DNA of 64,000 nucleotides from positions 1-64,000 of the forward strand of contig NZ_CAJHBO010000004.1 in the NCBI RefSeq assembly GCF_904846645.1, written 5' to 3'. This DNA comes from Psychrobacter sp. Pi2-1. Its GTDB lineage: Bacteria; Pseudomonadota; Gammaproteobacteria; Pseudomonadales; Moraxellaceae. The position numbers and the translations under genes were made by a program. Shown one piece after another: positions 1 through 8,143 of this stretch (its first letter is position 1; each line of letters begins with the position of its first letter). The notes under the pieces are model-generated. The model had not been told where the DNA came from, did not search any database, and was given only the letters and a program-made list of their open reading frames with translations.

Positions 1-127
1 CATCTGGGGCTATTATCAGACCGTGAGACCGCATGCTTTCAACGATTATTTGCCGCCAGCAGAAAAAGAGAGACGTTACTTTAATCAAAACCTCTTATCA
101 GCTGTCCTAAATTAGTTGACCACTACA
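1..127 (+). mobile_element. Right end of an IS3-like insertion sequence
   Basis: The window opens inside an insertion sequence. The reading frame ending at 115 is a transposase tail (separate entry). It is followed at once by GTTGACCACTACA, which resembles the terminal inverted repeat of several IS3-group elements as I remember them. I place the right end at 127, where the sequence reads CACTACA. The left end lies outside the window, so neither the second inverted repeat nor a target duplication can be checked. The repeated leader at 163-347 starts only about 35 bases further on, so the insertion may have cut off its original promoter. Confidence 0.45.
2..115 (+). CDS. C-terminal fragment of IS3-family transposase (partial)
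   Basis: Only the last 37 residues lie in the window. The frame is open from base 2 to a TAG at 113-115. The segment contains a YYQTVRPHAFNDYLPP stretch. This resembles the RPH...L.P signature near the C-terminus of IS3-family (DDE, OrfB) transposases, which lies shortly after the catalytic Glu. The catalytic residues themselves are outside the window. The stop codon is a few bases from the presumed IS end, as is usual for orfB. Assignment is by motif memory on a short fragment, so the family is likely but not certain. Confidence 0.5.
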   Translation: MWGYYQTVRPHAFNDYLPPAEKERRYFNQNLLSAVLN

Positions 128-162
128 GAAACGCTCCCTGATTTCTAAAGTGAGCGAGGATC

Positions 163-347
163 AGTAAGTGTCTGGGAGACACTTACCCGAAGCGCAAGGT
201 GCAGAGCTATGCTCGAGCAAGACGTTAAAAAATTGCATGTCAATTTTAGTCTCGCAAGAGAAAATTCCTTAAATGGAATTTTCTGAAGGGTTAGTAAGTA
301 TGTGGGCATACTTACCTGAATGGTAAACCAAGAGCAATACGTCAAAA
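163..347 (+). promoter_or_regulatory. Tandem hairpin leader, candidate structured RNA
   Basis: Two related units lie in direct orientation, at 163-230 and 293-347. Each begins AGTAAGT and forms a perfect hairpin with a G-rich loop: 164-186 has a 10-bp stem with loop GGG, and 294-315 has a 9-bp stem with loop TGGG. Each continues with ACTTACC(C/T)GAA and ends with GAGCAA(G/T)ACGT(T/C)AAAA. Between them are two more hairpins, one with AAAATTG/CAATTTT arms near 228-247 and one with GAAAATTCC/GGAATTTTC arms near 260-283. A strong terminator (357-391) follows, and then a methyltransferase gene. Duplicated domains, a terminator and a downstream gene look like a cis-regulatory leader or a free small RNA. 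I could not assign it to a known riboswitch or RNA family. Confidence 0.4.
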
Positions 348-356
348 CACTTCCAC

Positions 357-391
357 AAAAAAGCCGTCTATCAGTGATAGACGGCTTTTTT
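357..391 (+). terminator. Strong intrinsic terminator upstream of the methyltransferase gene
   Basis: A perfect 16-bp stem made of six A, then GCCGTCTATC, pairs across loop AGT with GATAGACGGC and six T. It can work on either strand. It lies after the tandem hairpin leader and 106 bases before the likely ATG of the methyltransferase gene at 498. It could therefore act as an attenuator for that gene or as the 3' end of a small RNA. Confidence 0.8.
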
Positions 392-497
392 GTGCTCACT
401 AGATGCGGACTCGCAAGCTTGTCGATTCATCAAACATCATCTAAAGAAGTCAATAATAGTCTCAAGATATCAAATGACCACCTTGGGGATTACCATT

Positions 498-1322
498 ATG
501 CCAACACCTTTTCAGCTTCAAATTGATACTGCTAGCGACTCTATGACTGGTGGCTTTTCTGATTATTATCAAAACATGGTCAGCTACTTTCATCATAATC
601 CTGCTCAAAATCTAAGCTATAGCGCTTTTTCTAACCGTACTAATAGAGCGACAAATGCGCTTATCTCTGAAGAAGAAGCCATATTCTATATCGTTGCTTA
701 TGGGTGGCAACATCACCAAAGTATGCAACATCTATTAGCCGAAACGATCGATGTCACCAGTGATGTGCCAGAGTACCTGCGCGTGATAGATTATGGCTGT
801 GGTCAAGGCGTAGCAACCTTGGCATTTATAGATTATTTAGCACATAAAGGCGTTGCTCAACAAAGTACACTTGAGGTGCATCTGATCGAACCCTCAAAAG
901 TTAGCTTAGACATTGCTAAGCGCCTGATTGAACGATTAGCATATGTCTATGGCATGCAAGTGTCTATCCATTGCCAGCAGTGCACTCTGGATGATGCAGT
1001 ATTGCAATTGGATAGTGAATGCCGAGAAACCTTTCACCTACTATCTAATATCATAGATATAGAGACAGTGCAGAGCGCTCTACCAAATCTAGCAAAGCAA
1101 ATACAGTCCTCTGTCGGTAAAAACTTCTTACTAGCTACCTGTCCGAAGTATCTACAAGCACAGGCAGGCTTTCACATATTGCGTCAAGAAATGGTCTTCG
1201 CTGACAACTGTCATGATGAGTGTTGGGAGATGACTTATCAGATGTACCGTGTCACACAGGCAAGCTGGAACGAATATACCTCTATACAGCGAATGCTCAT
1301 GATGGAATGGACTAGTAGCTAA
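498..1322 (+). CDS. Class I SAM-dependent methyltransferase, substrate unknown
   Basis: The 274-residue protein has a class I SAM-binding motif, VIDYGCGQGVATLAF, near residue 100, followed by an acidic motif II region (HLIEPSK). I see no DNA-methyltransferase DPPY or NPPY motif, so a small-molecule, RNA or protein substrate is more likely than DNA. The start at 498 is preferred because GGGGAT lies seven bases upstream. In-frame ATGs at 474 and 390 would add 8 or 36 residues, and the longest form would begin inside the terminator stem. The gene converges on sspD across 66 bases. Its link to the defence locus is by position only. Confidence 0.7.
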   Translation: MPTPFQLQIDTASDSMTGGFSDYYQNMVSYFHHNPAQNLSYSAFSNRTNRATNALISEEEAIFYIVAYGWQHHQSMQHLLAETIDVTSDVPEYLRVIDYGCGQGVATLAFIDYLAHKGVAQQSTLEVHLIEPSKVSLDIAKRLIERLAYVYGMQVSIHCQQCTLDDAVLQLDSECRETFHLLSNIIDIETVQSALPNLAKQIQSSVGKNFLLATCPKYLQAQAGFHILRQEMVFADNCHDECWEMTYQMYRVTQASWNEYTSIQRMLMMEWTSS

Positions 1323-1388
1323 TATAGCCTAACTGTGATACAGCATCATGCATTCAAACAGAAACAGAGATATCACTAAAACTCAAAG

Positions 1389-2225
1389 CTATTTATGACA
1401 CATTACACATGCTTTACCTTGTCCATAGATATCATCCATATCTAGCTCAGGCTCACCATCAGGTCTAAGAGGATTAACTTTAATCCGCTTTTTCATTTTT
1501 GCTATTCTTTTTTCATGATCGGCTTTAATTTCAGCAATGCGCTCAGGGCGACTGAGTTCTTCTAATGACTCACGCTCCGACCAAGTGAAAGGGGTTTGAT
1601 TAGCGAGCGCTTCTTTCTCATAAGCCATAGCCTCTTTAAAGGCTTGAGGATGACGTTCTAATAATCCTACCCATTCTATCTTGCGTTGAAAGAAACAAAA
1701 GGTACAGCCACTGCGTGTACGCCATTCATAATACGACGGTAGCCCTACTCCAGAGTTTTCTAGTATATCCATCACACCTGGCTTATCGATACCATCTTCT
1801 CTAAAAGGTAATTTAATGACAAGTTTTTCATCACTAGAGTCATAACCAGTACGGTACGGCTCATCTGAACGAATAGCGACATATGAATGCACCTCATAAC
1901 CATCATTTAAAAAGCCCTGCACCCAGTCTTGGAACGGTTTTAGCTTCATTTTAATAGTACACCAGCGAGCCTGGGGAGATGGCAAGTAGTCATTATGCTG
2001 AGTTAACCAAAAATCAAAATCTCTGTCAGGATTAATATGTTGTACGGGCTTACCTAAGTAACCCTCTAAATAAGAGAGATACTCATACACCTCATCGAGT
2101 TCTTTGCCAGTATCCGTAAAGAAATACTCAATCTCTAAATCCGGGTAGTTATCACGCATATAAATAGCTAATGCTGCACTATCTTTACCACCTGATATAC
2201 CTAATACGTGCTTGATTTTTGACAT
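1389..2225 (-). CDS. sspD: SspD-like PAPS-reductase-family ATP pyrophosphatase (DNA phosphorothioation)
   Basis: This 278-residue protein has the N-type ATP pyrophosphatase PP-loop SGGKDS at residues 11-16, as in PAPS reductases, DndC and SspD. In phosphorothioation these proteins activate the DNA backbone for sulfur insertion. Cysteine pairs occur in SGCTFCFFQRK near residue 175 and in CVMC at 273-276 at the C-terminus. Another Cys lies in ARWCTIK, so Fe-S or metal binding is plausible. The sspC stop codon is immediately followed by the sspD ATG with no gap, indicating translational coupling. It is the last gene of the minus-strand operon sspB-sspC-sspD. Dnd-type DndC is excluded mainly by the neighbours: SspB- and SspC-like proteins are present, while DndB, DndD and DndE are absent. 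Confidence 0.85.
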   Translation of the reverse strand: MSKIKHVLGISGGKDSAALAIYMRDNYPDLEIEYFFTDTGKELDEVYEYLSYLEGYLGKPVQHINPDRDFDFWLTQHNDYLPSPQARWCTIKMKLKPFQDWVQGFLNDGYEVHSYVAIRSDEPYRTGYDSSDEKLVIKLPFREDGIDKPGVMDILENSGVGLPSYYEWRTRSGCTFCFFQRKIEWVGLLERHPQAFKEAMAYEKEALANQTPFTWSERESLEELSRPERIAEIKADHEKRIAKMKKRIKVNPLRPDGEPELDMDDIYGQGKACVMCHK

Positions 2226-5200
2226 TTAAGATTCTTCCTTTTCAGCATCTTCTTCATCATTTAGAGCTTCTAAAAGCTTTGCAATCACAGCGATCCTATC
2301 ATTCATATCGAATTGACTCGCTTTCAGAGCATTTGCAATTTCTTCTACTTTTTGATTGATAGGTTCTATATTTTTAGACGTAATATGCGCTTCTCGTACT
2401 CGGCTGGTCGTTGCATTAGGAGACTTAGTAATCACCCCGACTTTTTGTCTATCTGGGCTGGCATTCACATCTGCATTGACCTCTGCTTCCAAGAACTGAA
2501 ATCCATACGTCGCAATACGCTGTTGCGCCTTGATAATGTCTTGATCGATCCATTTCTTAGAAGGCTTATTACCTGCTAGTAAACTAATGAGACTTTCAGC
2601 ATCATTCATAGAGCCATCGTATTTAACAAGTCTAGCTATAAATGCATCTAACAAATAATCACCAGACTTGCCAAATAAAGCTTCAGAACGTTGATTGATT
2701 TCAGTATAAGGGTTAATACTATCTTCTTTTATTTTAAGATAATTCTGTAGTCCCATATTTATTTCAGATACGAGGTCTGGATAAACCTTATCTAACTCTT
2801 GTAGACCTTCGATGATTTTTTCTACTTTTGCATCATCATCATCTGCTGCGCTAAAGAACTTTGGTAAGTCATCAAAGAGTAATTGGTTAGGATCATTTGC
2901 TTTTTTCAAAATATCACGCAGCTGCTTAGTTTTAGGTGATAATTTATTGGTACGTTGAATCCATGGATGCAAGCCATAGAAAATACTGACTAATGCTTGA
3001 GCAATAGGTAAAGGTTCATCCTCAATCTGAGTATTTAGACGAGCGCCGAAATCTTCTTGCAATCTATCTCTTAAAACATGAATCCACGATTGGACACCCT
3101 CTAAGAAAGATACTTCTCTTACACCTACATCAGCAGGGACTTTAATTAGATACTCAGCCAATAAGTATTGAACCGAAGGCTTGTATTCACCATTAATATA
3201 ATTAGCTAAATCACTATGACGCGACAATATATAGGCAATATATAGAATTTCATGAAGTCCTGCTTTAACGCCATAAGGAGGTGCCTGCCAGGCTTCGTAG
3301 ATCTCCTTAGCAGTAACCAGATCTCCTTTAGCCTCAGCAATGATGTTATCAGCACACGTCCAGATAGCCTGTAACTGTATATCATCGGGCTTAGAAAAAT
3401 AATAGTTACCTTCACTATCCGCCTTATGCAAACCATTTTTGACAATAACTGATTCATATATGCCTTTTTCAGGTGGGTACTTATCAATTCCTAAGCTTGC
3501 TTCTTCACTACGTTCAATCATACGTTTAAGCAATTCACGAATAGCGCCTTTTGCGCTAGGTGAGGGTTTATTGCGATTGACCAGTTCGTTATTACAAATG
3601 AAATTTTCAGTAACTTGCTTATCGGCGATGGTTGATGCAAGTGCTGAAAGCTTGAATCGATTCAACTGGGTTTCAGGACTTGCTAAATGCCTGCTATACC
3701 ATTTCGAGGCATTCAAACTCTTATCAAGCAGCGTATTCAAGGCATCTTCAATTTCAACCAAACGCCCTTCAGTTTCTTGACGTGCAATCTTATCGTTCAG
3801 CAATCTCTCTTCATTTTTCAAGATGTTACTTAAAGCGATTTTATCTTTTAACATATCTATGATAATCGTATGACTATCTAAGACGGCAACCACCAAATTA
3901 TTAAATTCATCAGAGTTATCTATTTTTTTACAAACCTCTGTTGCCAACAATACTTCTTCATCATTTTTAGGTATCAATAGGCAGAAGTATCCGACTAACG
4001 ACGCATTGATACTATCTTGCAGACCCGTAAGTACACTTTCTGATGCATCGGTCACTGGAAGTAATTTCACTTCCATCCAACGGAGGCTACCAGTAAGTTG
4101 ATAATGTTTTTTTGCAACGATAGGTTCAAACTGTTCTAGCTGCTCAAATGGTAGCGAGTCAAGATCTTGAATCTGTTCTCTCACCGCATCGTTTAGGTTA
4201 AAGTCGCTACCTTCACTCAGCACGTAGGATTGTTTAAATTTACTATAAAATATAATCGAAGCAGATTCTAAAGACTTGATAAGCTGATTCAGTTGCTCTT
4301 CATTTATATCTAGTAGTGTCTTTAATAACTCAGGACTCGCATGCACTCCTGTACCATCTGCGAAAATACTAATCAAAGCAATTATTTTGATTAACTTAAC
4401 AGCAGCCTCGTCATCAAGTCCTTCATAACGGTTGACCGCCGTTTGAGACAGTAGCCATTGCTTACTGTACTCAGAAGCAATAATAGCGCTATTCAAGTTA
4501 CTATCTAGATAATCCCAAAACTGATGAGGCTTAAATAAGGCAAACTCATCCAACGTAGTGTTTTTTAGATAATAACCAAACCCATTTGGTTCAGAAGACA
4601 TTAAGAAAGAGAAAATACTACGCTGATTTTGGCCGAAATTCTTTTGAGACAATTTACATAGTAAAATTGCTACAAGCGGATGTAGGGGAAATACATTCCT
4701 TAGCAACTTGGTTAAACTCTCTGAGTTGGTTTGACGGTAATTAGCAATATTAACAACTAGCGATTGGATTTGCGTTGTGAACTCATCGTTGTTTTTGGAT
4801 TGTTCTAACTGTTCATTAGTTATATTAATGACCTGACCAATAAGAAAAATCTGCTCTTCGACCGATAATGTAATAGCGAAATCGACAAACCTACCCTGAA
4901 TCTTCATCCATTCATTATGTGTTTTAGCAGTTGCTTGACGTGCATAAGCTGTAAAAGATTGATGCAACATACCAATTAAAAGCATTCTTCCATTGGTTCT
5001 ATTCACAAATTCAGCAAGCTGCTGCAGAAAATAAATGTCATCTGGACGATGGCTTTTGGCTGCACCATCAAACACCTTACCTAGCTCATCAATAAAAACA
5101 ATCAGACGTTGTTCATCATCGATATAGTTATCCAATGCCTCTAAAATATCCTTAGCATCTGCACTTGAGGGTAATCCTAGCGCATCTTTAAATATTTGCT

Positions 5201-5591
5201 CTGGCGCTATAGTTTGCCCTGTTAGGTTAAGCGTTTTCCATTGTTGGTCTTTAGAGTTAAAGTGTTTAACAATAGCATTCTTATTCTTTTTACTTAACTT
5301 AGAAGATGCGATTTCCACAATCTCTTTGTCATCACTTACCAAGCCCTGTAGAAACAAGGCCAAACTCGACTTGCCAGATCCAAACGGGCCTGTCCAAGTA
5401 AATGCTGTCTGTCCGCCGTTTATATGAGCAATCATATTAATTAGAATTTGTTCATACGACGCAGTACAGTAAAAGTTACTGATAGGACCTTTATTGTTGC
5501 TATCAGCATAGATATTGATAGAGCGTTGGAAATATTGATTTCGCTCTATGTGGTCAATAAGGTAGTTATCTACATTAGGGCTAGTATTCAT
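2226..5591 (-). CDS. sspC: SspC-like large P-loop ATPase (DNA phosphorothioation)
   Basis: This 1121-residue protein has Walker A GPFGSGKSS near residue 70 and a Walker B candidate LIVFIDELGKVFDG near residue 165. The rest, largely helical in composition, has no motif I recognise. The tail, from about residue 1095, is rich in Asp and Glu. In known Ssp loci SspC is the large ATPase that works with the nickase SspB and the pyrophosphatase SspD to place sulfur on one DNA strand. The assignment rests on the ATPase fold lying between a DUF4007 gene and a PAPS-reductase-like gene. It starts 64 bases downstream of sspB and abuts sspD directly. BREX-type ATPases were considered, but no other BREX gene is present. 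Confidence 0.8.
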   Translation of the reverse strand: MNTSPNVDNYLIDHIERNQYFQRSINIYADSNNKGPISNFYCTASYEQILINMIAHINGGQTAFTWTGPFGSGKSSLALFLQGLVSDDKEIVEIASSKLSKKNKNAIVKHFNSKDQQWKTLNLTGQTIAPEQIFKDALGLPSSADAKDILEALDNYIDDEQRLIVFIDELGKVFDGAAKSHRPDDIYFLQQLAEFVNRTNGRMLLIGMLHQSFTAYARQATAKTHNEWMKIQGRFVDFAITLSVEEQIFLIGQVINITNEQLEQSKNNDEFTTQIQSLVVNIANYRQTNSESLTKLLRNVFPLHPLVAILLCKLSQKNFGQNQRSIFSFLMSSEPNGFGYYLKNTTLDEFALFKPHQFWDYLDSNLNSAIIASEYSKQWLLSQTAVNRYEGLDDEAAVKLIKIIALISIFADGTGVHASPELLKTLLDINEEQLNQLIKSLESASIIFYSKFKQSYVLSEGSDFNLNDAVREQIQDLDSLPFEQLEQFEPIVAKKHYQLTGSLRWMEVKLLPVTDASESVLTGLQDSINASLVGYFCLLIPKNDEEVLLATEVCKKIDNSDEFNNLVVAVLDSHTIIIDMLKDKIALSNILKNEERLLNDKIARQETEGRLVEIEDALNTLLDKSLNASKWYSRHLASPETQLNRFKLSALASTIADKQVTENFICNNELVNRNKPSPSAKGAIRELLKRMIERSEEASLGIDKYPPEKGIYESVIVKNGLHKADSEGNYYFSKPDDIQLQAIWTCADNIIAEAKGDLVTAKEIYEAWQAPPYGVKAGLHEILYIAYILSRHSDLANYINGEYKPSVQYLLAEYLIKVPADVGVREVSFLEGVQSWIHVLRDRLQEDFGARLNTQIEDEPLPIAQALVSIFYGLHPWIQRTNKLSPKTKQLRDILKKANDPNQLLFDDLPKFFSAADDDDAKVEKIIEGLQELDKVYPDLVSEINMGLQNYLKIKEDSINPYTEINQRSEALFGKSGDYLLDAFIARLVKYDGSMNDAESLISLLAGNKPSKKWIDQDIIKAQQRIATYGFQFLEAEVNADVNASPDRQKVGVITKSPNATTSRVREAHITSKNIEPINQKVEEIANALKASQFDMNDRIAVIAKLLEALNDEEDAEKEES

Positions 5592-5655
5592 GACTATTTA
5601 TAACTCTATAATTAATTTATTAAAAATACCGTAATTAAATATTTTTTAGGACCTA

Positions 5656-6681
5656 TTAATGGCTATAGTCTTCATTTCGCATATGCTCTACGCATTGCTC
5701 AAAAATGGCATCAAGACTACTACCATCAGTTATTTGAAATTGGCGAATCCCAGCAGACTGAGTCCACGTCAAAGAATATGTAGAGTGTTGTAGCTGCTCT
5801 GCATAATCTATAATCGCATCTTCATCTAACATGAATACCCGACCTGGAGAACATTCGTCATAAGTACACATCTCTAGTGACAAGGTATCAGCTGCCCCAT
5901 TATGAATTCGCCAACAGTTGATTAACGAATAAACGAAAACATGCAGCGTCAAAGAGTTCTTCTCACCTCGTAACGCTCTAATATTTTGCTTATTAACACG
6001 AGTCAATAGCCCAAGCTCGACTAGCGGACCTTCTAATACATTTTCAAAATCATCATTCGCTTTACGAGCTTTTGTTGTGTAATTTTGAATTAAGCATTCA
6101 ATATCTTTCTTTATGGTTGAATCTGAAGGAGCAGATAAGCCATGATCTTTAAAAAAATCTTTTAATAATCGAGCAAATTCTTCTCGACTTAACTCTGACT
6201 TCGTATTGATATTAAATAGCCAATAGTAGGTTACTAAATTAGGATTTGTGACAAGGCATAAATGCAATAGCCAAATGGTCGAAGGCGACTCTAGATAAGG
6301 GTCTAAACCATGGTCAGCGAAAATATTGACAGAGTTATAGAAAAAATTGAGTTGCTTAGTTACATCTACAGTATCGTTTTTCGAAATTTCATCAATTATC
6401 GTAGTAGGCTGTGTATTATAATAAGCACTATTATCTCTGATAATCATGGCCGTCTGTGTTGACCAAAATCGCATAGCATTCAACATATTTTTACCAACAC
6501 CAAAGTCAGCAATAGCCGTGTCTTGAGAAAAAACGTTTTCGATTTCCTCAGATTCTGGCTGTACTGCAATTTGATCATGGACTTTTTTCAACCAGCCATA
6601 TCTTAATGGGAAAGTATCATGGCCTGAAAGAGTTGGTTTTATATTATCTATCAAAGATGCAAAGTAACGCATAAATTTCAA
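5656..6681 (-). CDS. sspB: SspB-like DUF4007 DNA nickase (DNA phosphorothioation)
   Basis: The 341-residue protein begins with a DUF4007 signature: LSGHDTFPLRYGWLKK at about residues 18-33, then a DFGVGKNMLNAMRFW block at about 58-73. SspB proteins carry DUF4007 and act as the DNA-nicking component of single-strand phosphorothioate modification. The first in-frame codons, MKFMRYF, allow either of two adjacent starts. It is the first gene of the operon sspB-sspC-sspD and is divergent from sspA across about 155 bases. Expression of the four modification genes is thus probably driven from that shared spacer. The family assignment is firm. The nickase role is carried over from the family and cannot be read directly from a catalytic motif here. 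Confidence 0.85.
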   Translation of the reverse strand: MKFMRYFASLIDNIKPTLSGHDTFPLRYGWLKKVHDQIAVQPESEEIENVFSQDTAIADFGVGKNMLNAMRFWSTQTAMIIRDNSAYYNTQPTTIIDEISKNDTVDVTKQLNFFYNSVNIFADHGLDPYLESPSTIWLLHLCLVTNPNLVTYYWLFNINTKSELSREEFARLLKDFFKDHGLSAPSDSTIKKDIECLIQNYTTKARKANDDFENVLEGPLVELGLLTRVNKQNIRALRGEKNSLTLHVFVYSLINCWRIHNGAADTLSLEMCTYDECSPGRVFMLDEDAIIDYAEQLQHSTYSLTWTQSAGIRQFQITDGSSLDAIFEQCVEHMRNEDYSH

Positions 6682-6725
6682 TCAATCCATATAATTTTTA
6701 ATAAACTTGTATAGTTGCTTTCTAT

Positions 6726-6744
6726 ATTGGAACAACTCTCCAAT
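6726..6744. promoter_or_regulatory. Inverted repeat between sspB and sspA
   Basis: ATTGGA and TCCAAT form a perfect 6-bp inverted repeat with a 7-base spacer. It lies between the divergent sspB and sspA genes, 45 bases upstream of the sspB ATG and about 90 bases upstream of the likely sspA ATG. Its position suits an operator for both transcripts. No regulator gene is adjacent, and short palindromes occur by chance in AT-rich DNA. Confidence 0.3.
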
Positions 6745-6836
6745 GCAAAATTATATCATGTTACTAACTTTATGTAATGAGATTCTCTTTTTTTTATCCT
6801 AAAAACTATCCTATACAAATAAATAATGAAAATATT

Positions 6837-7985
6837 ATGAAAAACATATATTTAGACTATAATTCACACACTCCATGCGATATATCAGTCATTAAAGCTA
6901 TGCAAGATATATGGTCTCAGCCTGGAAACCCTCACTCAGATGGGCACTCTTTTGGGTGGAATAAGCAAACATTAGTCAGTGATAGCCTTAAGATATTCAC
7001 TGATATATATGACTGCTTCGAGGAAGAACTGTTATTTACCTCAGGAGCAACTGAAGCCAATAATTTAGCTATCTATTCAGGCATTCCTATTGCCGAAAAA
7101 ACGAACCCACAAGCAGACACCATCCTAACCAGTCACTTAGAACATAAATCCGTCTTAAACCCATTAGAGATAGCTGCTAGTAAACATGGTCTCAAACTAC
7201 TCTATGTGGACATCACATCGGACGGTATTATCGATTTACAGGATCTGCAGACCAAGTTTAAGCAGAATAGCGTGCTATGGGTTTCGTGCACGATGACCAA
7301 CGGCGTTATAGGAACAAATCAGCCTATCTATCAAGTCGCTGAGCTATGCCAGCGCTATGATGCGATGCTGCATGTAGATGCCTCACAAGCAGGTTATCTT
7401 GATATTTCCTGTCATGACTTAGAAGTGGATTTCCTGACACTATCAGCTCATAAAATATATGGTCCATCAGGCATTGGTCTCTTGTATTCAAAGCATCTTC
7501 AGAACCTTGATTTTATGCCTATGATTTCTGGTGGTGGCCAACAAGATGGTCTTCGTGCTGGCACATTGCCTGTACCATTGATTGTTGGATTCGCTGACGC
7601 AGCTAAAGTACTAGATGAGGTTAGAGAATCTGAAGCTTTACGATTGAAAAAACTGAGAGATGCCTTGTTAGATGGCTTGAATCAAACGCTTGAAATTAGA
7701 GTATTTGGTAACATGGAGGACCGCCACCCTGGTAACTTATACTTAGCAATCGAAAATTTCGATAGCATGCAACTGCTGAACAATTTGCAACCATACCTCG
7801 CTTTTTCGCTTGGCTCCGCTTGCGACGGTTTGAGTCGTGAATACTCCCCTATCATGAAAGCGATGAGTGTTCCAAAGGAACTCGCTGAATGCGCATTTAG
7901 AATTTGTATCGGACGGATGACTACTACTGCAGAGATTGATTTGGCAATAGACATGATAATAGCTGAAGTTAAGAAAGTTAGCTAA
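6837..7985 (+). CDS. sspA: SspA-like cysteine desulfurase (DNA phosphorothioation)
   Basis: The 382-residue class V aminotransferase fold protein resembles IscS and NifS. It opens with YLDYNSHTP, carries TSGATEANN in the cofactor-binding region, binds PLP through the Lys in LSAHKIYGPSG, and has the active-site Cys in LGSACDG at about residue 329. It takes sulfur from L-cysteine as a persulfide and passes it on, here presumably to SspD for insertion into DNA. The start at 6837 (MKNIYLDY) fits the family. An ATG at 6777 would add 20 residues without similarity. It is divergent from sspBCD and convergent with sspH. A housekeeping IscS is less likely because no iscR, iscU or other isc gene is nearby. 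Confidence 0.88.
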   Translation: MKNIYLDYNSHTPCDISVIKAMQDIWSQPGNPHSDGHSFGWNKQTLVSDSLKIFTDIYDCFEEELLFTSGATEANNLAIYSGIPIAEKTNPQADTILTSHLEHKSVLNPLEIAASKHGLKLLYVDITSDGIIDLQDLQTKFKQNSVLWVSCTMTNGVIGTNQPIYQVAELCQRYDAMLHVDASQAGYLDISCHDLEVDFLTLSAHKIYGPSGIGLLYSKHLQNLDFMPMISGGGQQDGLRAGTLPVPLIVGFADAAKVLDEVRESEALRLKKLRDALLDGLNQTLEIRVFGNMEDRHPGNLYLAIENFDSMQLLNNLQPYLAFSLGSACDGLSREYSPIMKAMSVPKELAECAFRICIGRMTTTAEIDLAIDMIIAEVKKVS

Positions 7986-8054
7986 ATTTCGTATATATCA
8001 ACTAATCACTTCTAGTTGCAACGAAGTCACTCTATATAAAAGCACAATCATAAA

Positions 8055-8080
8055 AAGCACACAAAGAGTTTTGTGTGCTT
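8055..8080 (-). terminator. Terminator between sspA and sspH
   Basis: AAGCACACAAA and TTTGTGTGCTT form a perfect 11-bp stem with a 4-base loop. On the minus strand the stem runs into TTTTTA, so it serves chiefly as the terminator of the sspFGH operon. On the plus strand it lies about 70 bases after the sspA stop but lacks a long T run, so it may end sspA transcription less efficiently. Confidence 0.7.
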
Positions 8081-8143
8081 CCTATTAGGACTTGAATCTA
8101 TACTAAATAATTTTATTCATCGATTACAACGCCTGACTTTTTA

